NCBI RefSeq assembly: GCF_014648355.1
Contig: NZ_BMQY01000003.1
Coordinates: 517,916 to 581,915 of the forward strand
DNA from: Couchioplanes azureus
Lineage (GTDB): Bacteria; Actinomycetota; Actinomycetes; Mycobacteriales; Micromonosporaceae
Length of the DNA stretch: 64,000 nucleotides
Reading direction: 5' to 3'
The notes beneath the pieces were generated by a model. The model saw nothing but the letters and a program-made list of their open reading frames with translations, ran no database searches and was not told the origin of the DNA. Made by a program: the position numbers and the translations under genes. Shown in pieces: positions 27,556 through 35,906 of this stretch; the first letter of the stretch is position 1; each line of letters begins with the position of its first letter.

Positions 27556-28584
27556 ATGACGACGACGATCGAACGGCCGCCGGCACCGGCCGGCAGCGAT
27601 TTCGCCGAGCTGAGCCGGCGGGTCGGCCGGGCAGGCCTGCTCGACCGCAAGCCCGGCCACTACGCCGTGCGGCTCAGCGTGGTGGGCCTGATGCTCATCG
27701 GCGGCTGGACCGCCTTCCTCCTGGTCGGGTCCTCCTGGTGGACGCTGGCCGTGGCGGCCTTCCTCGCGGTGACCTTCGCCCAGGTGGCGCTGGTCGCCCA
27801 CGACCTCGCACACCGGCAGGTCTTCCGCACCGCCGGGCCGAGCGCCCGCGCCGGCAGGATCGCCGGAAACCTCGCCATCGGCATGAGCTACGGCTACTGG
27901 ATGGACAAGCACACCCGGCACCACGCCAACCCCAACCACGACGACCTCGACCCGGATGTCGCCCCGGCGGTCCTGGTGTGGTCGGCCGAGGCCGCGGCGG
28001 CCCGCCGGGGACGCTTCGACCGCTGGCTCACCCGCCATCAGGCCTGGCTCTTCTTCCCGCTGCTGACGCTGCTCGGCCTGAGCCTGCGCAAGGACAGCAT
28101 CCGGGCCTTGCGGACGGGCTCGGTCAAGCGCCGCGCCCTGGAGGCGGGTCTGCTGGGGGCACACGTCGCCGGTTATCTGGGTGCCCTGGCGCTCGTGCTG
28201 AGCCCGCTGCAGGCGCTGGCGTTCTTCGCGGTGCACCAGGGCCTCTTCGGCGTCTACCTGGGAATGACGTTCGCGCCCAACCACAAGGGGATGCCCCACC
28301 CGACCGGCGACGAGGACTTCCTGCGCAAGCAGGTGCTGACCTCCCGCAACGTCCGCGGCGGACGCCTCACGGACCTGGCGCTCGGCGGTCTGAACTACCA
28401 GATCGAGCACCACCTGTTCCCGGCGATGCCGACGCCGAACCTGCGCCGCGCCCAGCCTCTCGTGCAGGCGTACTGCGCGGAGATCGGCGTCCCCTACGAG
28501 ATGACGAGCCTGACGAGGTCCTACGGCATCGCGCTTCGGCATCTGCACGAGGTCGGCGCGCCGCTCCGCCGCCGAGAGGCCTAA
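27556..28584 (+). CDS. Membrane fatty acid desaturase
   Basis: 342 residues with the three histidine boxes of acyl-lipid desaturases: HDLAH at 82-86, HTRHH at 119-123 and QIEHH near 284. Hydrophobic segments at about 40-80 and 180-230 place it in the membrane. Such enzymes introduce double bases into acyl chains using di-iron, oxygen and an electron donor, which is not encoded nearby; here that means a C=C bond at an unassigned position. The box spacing resembles the delta-5/delta-9 type actinobacterial enzymes. Its stop codon overlaps the stop of the convergent SDR gene. Confidence 0.9.
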   Translation: MTTTIERPPAPAGSDFAELSRRVGRAGLLDRKPGHYAVRLSVVGLMLIGGWTAFLLVGSSWWTLAVAAFLAVTFAQVALVAHDLAHRQVFRTAGPSARAGRIAGNLAIGMSYGYWMDKHTRHHANPNHDDLDPDVAPAVLVWSAEAAAARRGRFDRWLTRHQAWLFFPLLTLLGLSLRKDSIRALRTGSVKRRALEAGLLGAHVAGYLGALALVLSPLQALAFFAVHQGLFGVYLGMTFAPNHKGMPHPTGDEDFLRKQVLTSRNVRGGRLTDLALGGLNYQIEHHLFPAMPTPNLRRAQPLVQAYCAEIGVPYEMTSLTRSYGIALRHLHEVGAPLRRREA

Positions 28585-29384
28585 CGGGTCAGGTCGTGCT
28601 TGCGGTGGACCATCTTCTCGACGACCGTCGCCGGCAGGACGCGGCGCAGGGCGAAGACGAGCGAAGCGTTGCTGCCCACGGCGTAGAGGGGCTTCGGGCG
28701 CGGCGCCTCGACCGCCCTCAGGATGGCCCGGGCGACGCGTTCCGCGGAGATCCCGGCCCCCTCGTTGCGGTCGAGGGCGGCGAGCATCGTCTCGAAGTCA
28801 CGGCGATGCGGGGAGTCGGCGGCCACATACCGGGTACGGCGCTCGCTGATGCCGGTGTTGATCGAGCCGGGTTCGACGGTGGTCACCCAGACCCCGAAGG
28901 GAGAACACTCGTGGCGCGCCCCGTCGCTGAAGCCCTTCAGCGCCGCCTTCGTCGCGACGTACGAGGAGCGGTAGGCGAGGGGGAAGGACGCGAGCATCGA
29001 GCCCACCATGACCACCCGGCCGTGCCGCCGGTCCCGCATGCCCGGCAGGGCGAGCTGGGCCAGCCGCACCGGGCCGAGGACGTTGACCTGGAACAGCCGG
29101 CGCAGGGCGTCGCCGGGGAGCTCCTCGAACGGGCCGGACTGGCTCTCCCCCGCGTTGTTGACCAGGACGTCGACCTGCGCCAGCCGGCCGGCCAGCGCCT
29201 CGATCGACTCCTCCGAGGTGAGGTCGAGCGGGACGTATTCGACGCCGGCGGCCCGTTGCTCCGGAGCGAGCGCCTCCGGGCTGCGGCTGGTCCCCCACAC
29301 CCGATATCCGCGCGAGACCAGCAGGGCCGCCGTGGCCCGGCCGATGCCCGACGATGCCCCGGTGACCAACGCGGTGCGATCCAT
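28581..29384 (-). CDS. Short-chain dehydrogenase/reductase
   Basis: 267 residues with the classical SDR features: TGASSGIG cofactor loop, NNAG, catalytic serine in VVMVGSML and YVATK. The basic/acidic pattern after strand 2 (GTSRS) suggests NADP(H). The hydrophobic C-terminal region with LVFALRRVLPATVVEKMV resembles SDRs acting on lipid or retinol-like substrates. It lies 26 bases after the Clp-N gene in the same direction and may be the last gene of that operon, but also has its own TATGGT-N6-ATG promoter. Confidence 0.85.
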   Translation of the reverse strand: MDRTALVTGASSGIGRATAALLVSRGYRVWGTSRSPEALAPEQRAAGVEYVPLDLTSEESIEALAGRLAQVDVLVNNAGESQSGPFEELPGDALRRLFQVNVLGPVRLAQLALPGMRDRRHGRVVMVGSMLASFPLAYRSSYVATKAALKGFSDGARHECSPFGVWVTTVEPGSINTGISERRTRYVAADSPHRRDFETMLAALDRNEGAGISAERVARAILRAVEAPRPKPLYAVGSNASLVFALRRVLPATVVEKMVHRKHDLTR

Positions 29385-29390
29385 CGACGC

Positions 29391-29396
29391 ACCATA
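29391..29396 (-). promoter_or_regulatory. -10 box (TATGGT) for leaderless SDR transcript
   Basis: Minus-strand TATGGT, six bases before the ATG at 29384, placed in the short gap after the Clp-N gene. Confidence 0.5.
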
Positions 29397-29410
29397 CCGG
29401 TCCGGCTGGG

Positions 29411-29911
29411 TCAGGCGGTGGCCAGTGCCTCGCGGGCGGCGGTGGCCAGGTCGTGACGGTCGACGCCCTGGGATCGCAGGGCCCGGGCGGCCGTGCCACG
29501 GTCGTGTTCGCAGACGGCGATGACGACGTGGGCGGCGCGTAGCCGCGTCGGCCGGGTCTCCTTCGACAGCGCGACCGCGCGCTGGAAGGCCTGCTGTCCG
29601 GGTGCGGTGAGGCGGTAGGGGCCCCTCGGCACGTCCGCCTCGGGAAGGTCGTCGAGCCCGTCGCCGATGGTGACGCCGAGGCGGTCGAGCGCGTCCCGGT
29701 GCGCCCGTCCGACGGCCGCCCGGAAGTCGTCGGGGTCGGCCCCGACGTGCCTGAAGGCCGCCACGGCCGTGCCGTCGGGCAGGTCCAGCGCGGACAGCAG
29801 CAGGTGTTCCGGGCCGGGCAGGCCGTCGCCGTTGCGGACCGCCTCGGCCTCGGCCCGGGTGAGCAGGGTCTTGATGGTGCGGACGTCCTTCAGGGCAGGC
29901 AACAGTGCCAC
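29411..29911 (-). CDS. Stand-alone Clp N-terminal (Clp-R) domain protein
   Basis: 166 residues consisting of two Clp-N repeats: TRAEAEAVRNGDGLPGPEHLLLSAL and, later, RAVALSKETRPTRLRAAHVVIAV. These repeats form the substrate- or adaptor-binding head of ClpA/ClpC/ClpB. No AAA+ ATPase follows, so it cannot unfold proteins itself. It may bind substrates or compete for adaptors of ClpC. The GTG start is preceded by GAAGGGAA. It is encoded 18 bases downstream of a small HTH gene whose promoter is buried in a large dyad. Confidence 0.8.
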   Translation of the reverse strand: MALLPALKDVRTIKTLLTRAEAEAVRNGDGLPGPEHLLLSALDLPDGTAVAAFRHVGADPDDFRAAVGRAHRDALDRLGVTIGDGLDDLPEADVPRGPYRLTAPGQQAFQRAVALSKETRPTRLRAAHVVIAVCEHDRGTAARALRSQGVDRHDLATAAREALATA

Positions 29912-29929
29912 GGGGTGGTTCCCTTCGGT

Positions 29930-30160
29930 TCAGGACGCGGACGCGTCGGCTGACGTCCCCTTCCTGGGCGCCAGCTTCTTGTGGGCGGCCTGGGCGCTCA
30001 CGCCCAGCGCCTGGCCGATCTGGGCCCAGGTCCATCCGTCGCGCAGCGCCTGCGCGACGGCGGCGCGTTCGAGCTGGTTGGCCAGTCGTCGCAGGGCCAC
30101 GACCGCGGCCAGGGCCGCCTCGGGGTCGTCCGGCTCCGGGACCTCCACACGCTCGATCAC
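29930..30160 (-). CDS. Small helix-turn-helix protein, probable autoregulator
   Basis: 76 residues. An N-terminal helical arm (LRRLANQLERAAVAQAL) precedes a compact HTH, DGWTWAQIGQALGVSAQAAH, and a basic tail KKLAPRK. The HTH is of the type found in small transcriptional repressors. The GTG start at 30160 is seven bases from TAAGGT, so the mRNA is probably leaderless. Two TCAAC-N4-GTTGA sites lie over its promoter, making self-repression likely. It forms an operon with the Clp-N gene. Confidence 0.75.
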   Translation of the reverse strand: MIERVEVPEPDDPEAALAAVVALRRLANQLERAAVAQALRDGWTWAQIGQALGVSAQAAHKKLAPRKGTSADASAS

Positions 30161-30162
30161 TC

Positions 30163-30208
30163 CATCAACCTTAGTTGACGGCGATCATCGCGTCAACAAA
30201 GGTTGATG
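30163..30208 (-). promoter_or_regulatory. 46-bp dyad containing the HTH/Clp-N promoter and two TCAAC-N4-GTTGA sites
   Basis: The segment is almost a perfect palindrome: CATCAACCTT at one end, AAGGTTGATG at the other, GTTGAC and GTCAAC inside, and GCGATCATCGC at the centre. It contains two copies of TCAAC-N4-GTTGA (30165-30178 and 30193-30206, centres 28 bp apart). On the minus strand TTGACG (30191-30196) and TAAGGT (30168-30173) form a -35/-10 pair with a 17-base spacer. Each promoter box therefore overlaps one operator copy. Confidence 0.7.
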
Positions 30209-30254
30209 AGCGGTCGGCGGACGGAGCGGTGCGATGTCACGCCGGCCGGGGCGG

Positions 30255-30260
30255 TAACGT
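30255..30260 (+). promoter_or_regulatory. -10 box (TAACGT) for leaderless murF-like transcript
   Basis: TAACGT, six bases before the GTG at 30267. The 46-bp dyad of the divergent gene ends 46 bases upstream and could influence this promoter too. Confidence 0.5.
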
Positions 30261-30266
30261 GCCAGC

Positions 30267-31655
30267 GTGCTGCCTTTGACGCTTGCTGAGATCGCCGCCG
30301 CGGTCGGCGGGACCCTGCACGACGCCGACCCTCAGGCCCGGGTGACCGGCCTCTGCACGTTCGACTCGCGGGTCGTCGAGCCGGGCGGGCTGTACGTCGC
30401 CCTGCCCGGCGCGCGGGTCGACGGCCACGACTTCGCCGGCCAGGCGATCGAGGCCGGAGCCACCGTGGTTCTCGTGGCGCGGCCGCTGGGCCTGCCGGCC
30501 ATCGTCGTGCCGGACACCCTGGCGGCGTACGGCCGGCTCGCCACGGCCATCGTCGAGCGGCTGCCGGAGCTCGGCATCGTCGGCATCACCGGGTCCGTCG
30601 GCAAGACCACGACCAAGGACCTGATCGGGCAGGTGCTGTCCAGCCTCGGCCCGACGACCGCGCCGCCCGGCAACCGCAACAGCGAGAGCGGCATGCCGGA
30701 GAACGTCTCGCGGGTCACCGCGGACTCGCGGTTCCTGGTGCTGGAGATGGGCGCGCGCCACGTCGGCGACATCGCGTACCTGACCTCGCTCGTACGCCCG
30801 CATGTCGGTGTCGTCCTCAATGTGGGGACCGCCCACCTCGGTGAGTTCGGCAGCCGCGAGGCCATCGCCAAGGCCAAGGGCGAGCTGGTGGAGGCGCTCG
30901 CGGCGGACGGGGCGGCCGTCCTCAACGCCGACGACCCGATGGTGGCGGCGATGGCGAGCCGGACCGCCGCGGAGGTGGTCACGTTCGGCCTCGGCGCCGG
31001 CGCGACGGTGCGGGGAGAGTCGGTCGAGGTCGACGGGACGGGCCGGGCGTCGTTCACGCTGCGCACGCCCGCGGGCGTGGCGAAGGTGGCGTTGCGCCTG
31101 GTCGGCGAGCACCTCGTGCCGAACGCCCTGGCCGCCGCCGCGGTGGCGCTGCACTTCACCGACGACGTCGCGCTGATCGCCCGGGCACTGTCCACGGCGG
31201 CGCCGGTGTCCGAGGGGCGGATGCAGGTGGTGGAGAGCCCCGCGGGCATCACCGTGATCAACGACGCCTACAACGCCGGCCCGGTCTCCATGACCGCCGC
31301 CCTGCGGACGCTGACGAAGCTGGCGGCCGGCCGCCGGGCGGTCGCGGTGCTCGGTCAGATGAACGAGCTGGGCGAGACGTCCGCCGCCGACCACGCCGGT
31401 GTCGGCGCCGTCGCCGCCGAGGTGGGCGTCGACTGGCTGCTGACGGTCGGCAACGACGACGCGGCGCAGCTCGGCCGGGCCGCGGCGGAGCGGGGCGTGG
31501 CCACGCGGCACGTCCCCGACCGGGACGCCGCCCGCGCGGCCCTGGCCGAGGAACTGGCGCCGGGCGACGTGGTGCTGTTCAAGGGCTCCAACAGCGTCGG
31601 CCTGATGTCCCTCGCCACCACCCTGGCCGCCGCGACCGACCTGACCGCCGGCTGA
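30267..31655 (+). CDS. murF: MurF-type Mur ligase outside a cell-wall cluster
   Basis: 462 residues, the normal MurF length. N-terminal MurF domain with FDSRVVEPGGLYVALPGARVD, ATP loop GITGSVGKTTTK at about 106-117, then NRNSESGMPENVS, LVLEMGARHVGDI and the C-terminal ligase domain with INDAYNAGPVSM and VLGQMNELGE. MurF adds D-alanyl-D-alanine to UDP-MurNAc-tripeptide. No other mur, fts or ddl gene is nearby, so this may be a second copy; whether it accepts altered dipeptides cannot be judged from sequence alone. Confidence 0.85.
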   Translation: MLPLTLAEIAAAVGGTLHDADPQARVTGLCTFDSRVVEPGGLYVALPGARVDGHDFAGQAIEAGATVVLVARPLGLPAIVVPDTLAAYGRLATAIVERLPELGIVGITGSVGKTTTKDLIGQVLSSLGPTTAPPGNRNSESGMPENVSRVTADSRFLVLEMGARHVGDIAYLTSLVRPHVGVVLNVGTAHLGEFGSREAIAKAKGELVEALAADGAAVLNADDPMVAAMASRTAAEVVTFGLGAGATVRGESVEVDGTGRASFTLRTPAGVAKVALRLVGEHLVPNALAAAAVALHFTDDVALIARALSTAAPVSEGRMQVVESPAGITVINDAYNAGPVSMTAALRTLTKLAAGRRAVAVLGQMNELGETSAADHAGVGAVAAEVGVDWLLTVGNDDAAQLGRAAAERGVATRHVPDRDAARAALAEELAPGDVVLFKGSNSVGLMSLATTLAAATDLTAG

Positions 31656-31673
31656 CGCCGGCGAAGGGACCCG

Positions 31674-32684
31674 TCAGGGAGCGCCGAGGTCGTCGAGGGC
31701 CTTGGCCGCGCCCCGGTGCAGGGCCACCGGCGCCGTCTGGCGGGCCTTGCCGAGGGTGATCTCCTTGGCGGCGGCGTTGGCCCGGGCGAGCTGCGGCTGC
31801 TTCTCGAAGAGGGTCCGGGTGAGGACGCAGGCCACGTCGGCGTCGAGGTTGTCGCGGACCAGCAGCAGGTTCGGCACCACGACGGTCGCCACGTCCGCCG
31901 GCGTCCGGTAGGCCGTGGCGGGAATGGTGCCCCGCTCGTACCCGGGATTGATCTCCTCGAGGGCCGGCAGGACCGGGGTGATGTCGAGGAACCGCACCTG
32001 GTCGCCCGCGGTCGTCAGCAGGTCGGCGATGCCCGGGGTGGGCAGGCCTCCGGAGAAGAACAGCGCGTCGATCGAGCCGTCCTTCATCCCGTCGACGGTC
32101 TTGGTCAGGTCGAGGCGCTGGGCCTGGACGTCCCGGTCGGGGTCGAGCCCGGCCGCGGTCAGCACGCGGTGGGCGATGACCTCGGTGCCGGACTTGGGCG
32201 AGCCGGTGGAGACCCGCTTGCCCCGCATGCCGGCCAGGTCGGTGATGCCCGCCGCCTTGCGCACGATGACCTGCGTGTAGTTGGTGTGGATGCGGGCCAG
32301 GGCCCGCACCGGCTGGCCGGCGGTGAAGCTGTGGGTGCCGTTCACCGCGTCGGCGGCGGTGTCGGCCAGCGAGAACGCCACGTCGAACTCGCCGGCCACG
32401 AGCTGCTGGATGTTCTGCACGGAGGCGCCGGTCTCGGCGGCGGTGGCCCGCACCCTGCCGCCGCCGGCGTTGATCTGCTCCGCATAGGCGTTGCCCAGCG
32501 CGAAGTACACACCGGTGGCGTTGCCGGTCGCGATGCCGACCCGGGTGTCGGCGCCGACCTCGCAGGTGACGGCGCCCCCGGTGTCCGTACCGGCCACGTC
32601 CTGCTTGCCGCCGCAGCCGGCGAGCCAGAGGCCGCCGGTGACCGAGAGCAGGCCGGCCGCGGTCCGTGCGAGTGCCTTCTTCAT
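31674..32684 (-). CDS. TAXI-family TRAP transporter solute-binding lipoprotein
   Basis: 336 residues with a lipobox (WLAGCG). The TAXI pattern is present: IATGNATGVYFALGNAYAEQ, TGASVQNIQQLVAGEFDVAF and GMRGKRVSTGSPKSGTE. Such proteins capture small anions such as dicarboxylates or glutamate outside the membrane and deliver them to a fused TRAP permease. The start codon overlaps the stop of the permease gene by four bases (ATGA), proving operon structure. The ligand cannot be told from sequence. Confidence 0.88.
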   Translation of the reverse strand: MKKALARTAAGLLSVTGGLWLAGCGGKQDVAGTDTGGAVTCEVGADTRVGIATGNATGVYFALGNAYAEQINAGGGRVRATAAETGASVQNIQQLVAGEFDVAFSLADTAADAVNGTHSFTAGQPVRALARIHTNYTQVIVRKAAGITDLAGMRGKRVSTGSPKSGTEVIAHRVLTAAGLDPDRDVQAQRLDLTKTVDGMKDGSIDALFFSGGLPTPGIADLLTTAGDQVRFLDITPVLPALEEINPGYERGTIPATAYRTPADVATVVVPNLLLVRDNLDADVACVLTRTLFEKQPQLARANAAAKEITLGKARQTAPVALHRGAAKALDDLGAP

Positions 32685-34765
32685 GGAACTTCCTCCCCCA
32701 TCGATCGCCGGGCCGGGATGCCCGGACGGCGGCGCTGCCCCAGGGCGATGCCCGCGGCCAGGGCGAGCGCCAGCAGCCCGGCCACGATCGTCGGTGGTGC
32801 CAGATACAGCAGGAGGAGGCCGGCGAGGCCGCCGAGCACGCGGCTGGGCAGGCCCGCCGGACCGATCCCGGGTACCCAGGCGCCCGTCGCGACGGCCAGC
32901 CCGGCCACCGCGAGCAGCGCCACGGCGGTCGCTGCCGCGACGCCCGCGACGGGGCCGCGCGCGAGCAGATACTCCCCCGGTCCGGTGAGGACGAAGGCGG
33001 CCGGCACGAGGAACGCCGGCAGCGCGTACTTGAGGGCCTGCCACATCGTCGGCACGGTCCGGCCTCCGGTGATCGCGCTCGCGCCGACCGCGGCCAGCGC
33101 GGTCGGCGGCGTGACCTCGGAGAGCACCGAGTAGTAGAAGACGAACATCGCGGCCGCCGCCGCGGGGACGCCGAGCTGGAGCAGGGCGGGCCCGATGATC
33201 ACCCAGCCGATGATGAAGCTCGCCGTGACCGGCACGGCCAGGCCGAGCAGGGCGAGCGCGACCGCGGCCAGCAGGACGGTGAGGGCGAGCACCGCGGCCG
33301 GCTCGTCGGTGACCGCGCGGGCGCCACCGACCAGCAGCGACGCGAGCTGGGCACCGAGGCCGGTCTTGGTGGTGGTCGCGGTGACGATGCCGGCGGCGGT
33401 GCAGACGGCGACCACCGGGAGCACGCCCCGTACCCCCGCCGACAGGGCGGCGCCCAACCGCCGCGGGGTCAGCCACGCCCGGCGGTCGAGGAAGGAGAGC
33501 GCCGCGGCCAGGGCGGTGGCGTAGACCACGGCGCGCGTCGCGCTCTGCCCGAGCGCCAGCAGCACGACGATGAGTACGAGCGAAGCGAAGTGATACCCGA
33601 ACCTGCCGAGCAGCCGCAGCGCACCGGTCGCCGGCGCGTCCACGGCCCGCACCCCGAACCGGCGCACGTCGATCTCGACCGCGAGCAGGATGCCCGCGTA
33701 GTAGAGGACCGTCGGGATCGTCGCCCAGCCCAGAACGGTCAGGTAGGAGACCTCGAGGTACTCGGCGACGATGAAGGCCGCCGCGCCCAGCGTGGGCGGG
33801 GAGAGGATCGCGCCGACGCCGGCCGCGGCCAGCATCCCGCCGGCCTGCTCCCGCGGATAGCCGGCCCGGCGCAGCATCGGCCAGGTCACCGCGCCGACGC
33901 TGACGGCGGTCGCGGTCCCGGAGCCGGACACCGTGCCGAGCAGGAAGCCCGCCGCGACCGTGGTGCGCCCGGCGGCGCCGCGCGACCTGCGGAACGCGGC
34001 GACGGAGAGGTCGACGAAGAAGCGGCTCGCCCCGGACAGATCGAGCACCGCCCCGTAGATCGTGAAGAGCACGATGTACGTGGCGGCGACGTCCAGCGGA
34101 GTGCCGTAGAACCCGCTGCCGGAGTTGAAGAGCGCGTCGACGATCTGCGCGAAGTCGAGTCCCGCGTGGGCGACGGCCCAGGTCTGCGGCAGCAGACCAC
34201 CGTAGTACCCGTACGCGAGGAAGGCGAGACAGACGATCGGCAGGGCGAGCCCGGTCGTGCGCCGGCAGGCCTCGAGCACCAGGACGAGCAGGACGGCGCC
34301 GGCGATGACGTCGGGGGTGTCGAGCAGGCCCTGGCGGTCGAGGAAGGCGTCATATCCCCCGTTCAGCGGGTTGATCGGGTAGAGGCACGCCAGTATGGTC
34401 GCGCAGGCCAGGAGCCAGTCGGTGACCGTCGGCCGGTCCCGGCGCGGCCGTTCGGGCGACGTCGGGCCACTGCGATAGGAGAGGAAGGTCAGCGGGAGCG
34501 TGCCGGCCAGGAAGAGGATCAAATAGAACTGGCTGCCCTGGGCGAGCGGGCGGAAGACCTGCCACAGCACCAGGAGCGCGACGGCGAAGGTCACGGCGGC
34601 GGCGCTCCGGCCGACCGGGCCGCTCAGGATGCGGGCGGGGCGTTCCTCGTCGTCGTAGTGGATCGCCGGCGGATCGTCCGGGGCGTCCGCGAGCATGCGC
34701 GAGTTCGCAGCGGGCACCACACCGGCGGACGCTGCCCGGTCGATCTGACATCGACCATCATCCAT
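32681..34765 (-). CDS. TRAP transporter fused 4TM/12TM permease
   Basis: 694 residues with some 16 or more hydrophobic segments. The small (DctQ-like) and large (DctM-like) subunits are fused, as is standard for TAXI systems. Features include GSGFYGTPLDVAATYIVLFT, VGAVTWPMLRRAGYPREQAG and SVLSEVTPPTALAAVGASAI, the conserved TRAP-M loops. Import is driven by an ion gradient. The first residues are hydrophilic and an ATG at 34696 is an alternative start. It is translationally coupled to the binding-protein gene. Confidence 0.9.
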   Translation of the reverse strand: MDDGRCQIDRAASAGVVPAANSRMLADAPDDPPAIHYDDEERPARILSGPVGRSAAAVTFAVALLVLWQVFRPLAQGSQFYLILFLAGTLPLTFLSYRSGPTSPERPRRDRPTVTDWLLACATILACLYPINPLNGGYDAFLDRQGLLDTPDVIAGAVLLVLVLEACRRTTGLALPIVCLAFLAYGYYGGLLPQTWAVAHAGLDFAQIVDALFNSGSGFYGTPLDVAATYIVLFTIYGAVLDLSGASRFFVDLSVAAFRRSRGAAGRTTVAAGFLLGTVSGSGTATAVSVGAVTWPMLRRAGYPREQAGGMLAAAGVGAILSPPTLGAAAFIVAEYLEVSYLTVLGWATIPTVLYYAGILLAVEIDVRRFGVRAVDAPATGALRLLGRFGYHFASLVLIVVLLALGQSATRAVVYATALAAALSFLDRRAWLTPRRLGAALSAGVRGVLPVVAVCTAAGIVTATTTKTGLGAQLASLLVGGARAVTDEPAAVLALTVLLAAVALALLGLAVPVTASFIIGWVIIGPALLQLGVPAAAAAMFVFYYSVLSEVTPPTALAAVGASAITGGRTVPTMWQALKYALPAFLVPAAFVLTGPGEYLLARGPVAGVAAATAVALLAVAGLAVATGAWVPGIGPAGLPSRVLGGLAGLLLLYLAPPTIVAGLLALALAAGIALGQRRRPGIPARRSMGEEVP

Positions 34766-34898
34766 GGAAGGACGCTACTACGCCGGCCGTCGACGACAAG
34801 CCGGCACTCGCGCGACCGTGGACGACCCCGGCGCGCCACCACGTCACAAATCGGACATAAGTAGTTTCCGGTACGGGGCCGGTGCGTTGATTGGGGTT

Positions 34899-35774
34899 AT
34901 GGTGCAACGCTCATCGCTGCAGGAAATTCGCGAGCAGACCTACAAGCCGCGGGACGCGTGGTGGACCGTGCTGCTCGTCGATCCGGTGGCGTCCAGGCTG
35001 GTCCGGCTCGTCTCGCCGTACCGTTGGATCACGCCGAACCTGCTCACCAGCCTCGCGACCCTCCTGGGTCTCGGCGCGGCCGCCTGCTTCTCCCTGCAGG
35101 AGCGCTGGTGGCTGGCCGCGGGCGCGCTGCTGTTCCACGTCAGCTTCGTGGTCGACTGCATGGACGGAAAGATCGCCAGGCTCAACGGTACGGGCTCGGT
35201 GTTCGGCGCCTGGTTCGACTTCATGTTCGACCGCCTCCGCGTCTTCCTCTGCGCGGTCGCCCTGTTCGGCGGCCAGTACGCCCGGACCGGCTCGAAGGCG
35301 TACCTGTGGGCGCTGATCGTGGTGACGTTCCTGGACCTGTTCCGCTACGTGAACTCCCACCAGATGGGGCGCATCCGCCAGACGATGCGCGAGCAGCTCG
35401 CCGAGGCCCGCGGGCCGGCGCCGGCTCCCGCCGTCGAGGACCCCACGGTCGTGCCGCACGGCCCCCGCGCTCGCCTGCGGCACATGCTGCAGTCGCGCCG
35501 GATCCGCACGCACCTGATCAGCGGCATCGAGTTCGAGATGGCGGTGTTCATCATCGGCCCGCTGACCGGCTGGGTGCTCCAGACCTCCGCGGTCGCCGGC
35601 GCCCTGCTGCTGGCCTTCGAGCTGTGGCTGATCCTGCGTCTCTGGCAGGCGACCCGGGCGTTCCCGGTGGCCATGGCGAAGGCGCACGCGTCCGCCGCGG
35701 TGGCGGCGGCGTCCGCCGCGCGCCAGCGCTCCCAGGAACCGGAGCCCGAGCTCACCGCGCCGACGCGGCAGTAG
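34899..35774 (+). CDS. CDP-alcohol phosphatidyltransferase family membrane protein
   Basis: 291 residues with the family signature DG-x2-AR-x8-G-x3-D-x3-D realised as DCMDGKIAR, then GAWFD and FMFD (D86, D89, D107, D111). Hydrophobic helices flank it. These enzymes transfer a phosphoalcohol from a CDP-linked donor to an alcohol acceptor in phospholipid or inositol-phosphate lipid synthesis. The alanine-rich charged C-terminus is cytosolic. Neighbours do not reveal the acceptor. ATG 34899 follows TTGATT by six bases. Confidence 0.87.
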   Translation: MVQRSSLQEIREQTYKPRDAWWTVLLVDPVASRLVRLVSPYRWITPNLLTSLATLLGLGAAACFSLQERWWLAAGALLFHVSFVVDCMDGKIARLNGTGSVFGAWFDFMFDRLRVFLCAVALFGGQYARTGSKAYLWALIVVTFLDLFRYVNSHQMGRIRQTMREQLAEARGPAPAPAVEDPTVVPHGPRARLRHMLQSRRIRTHLISGIEFEMAVFIIGPLTGWVLQTSAVAGALLLAFELWLILRLWQATRAFPVAMAKAHASAAVAAASAARQRSQEPEPELTAPTRQ

Positions 35775-35906
35775 CCGTGCGGCATCGGCGATACGGCCGG
35801 TTCGTCCCCGAGCCTGCCGGCGCGCGGCGCCCCGCCCGGTCCCGCCGCTGGAGATGAGACAGTTCGGCCTCTGGTGTAACACCCCGGGACGTGGTGGAGT
35901 GTCCCC

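Noticed and set aside
29411-29911. Truncated ClpC/ClpB ATPase
   Set aside because: The frame ends cleanly after two Clp-N repeats with a good start and operon context, and no remnant of an AAA+ domain follows, so a genuine stand-alone domain protein is more likely.
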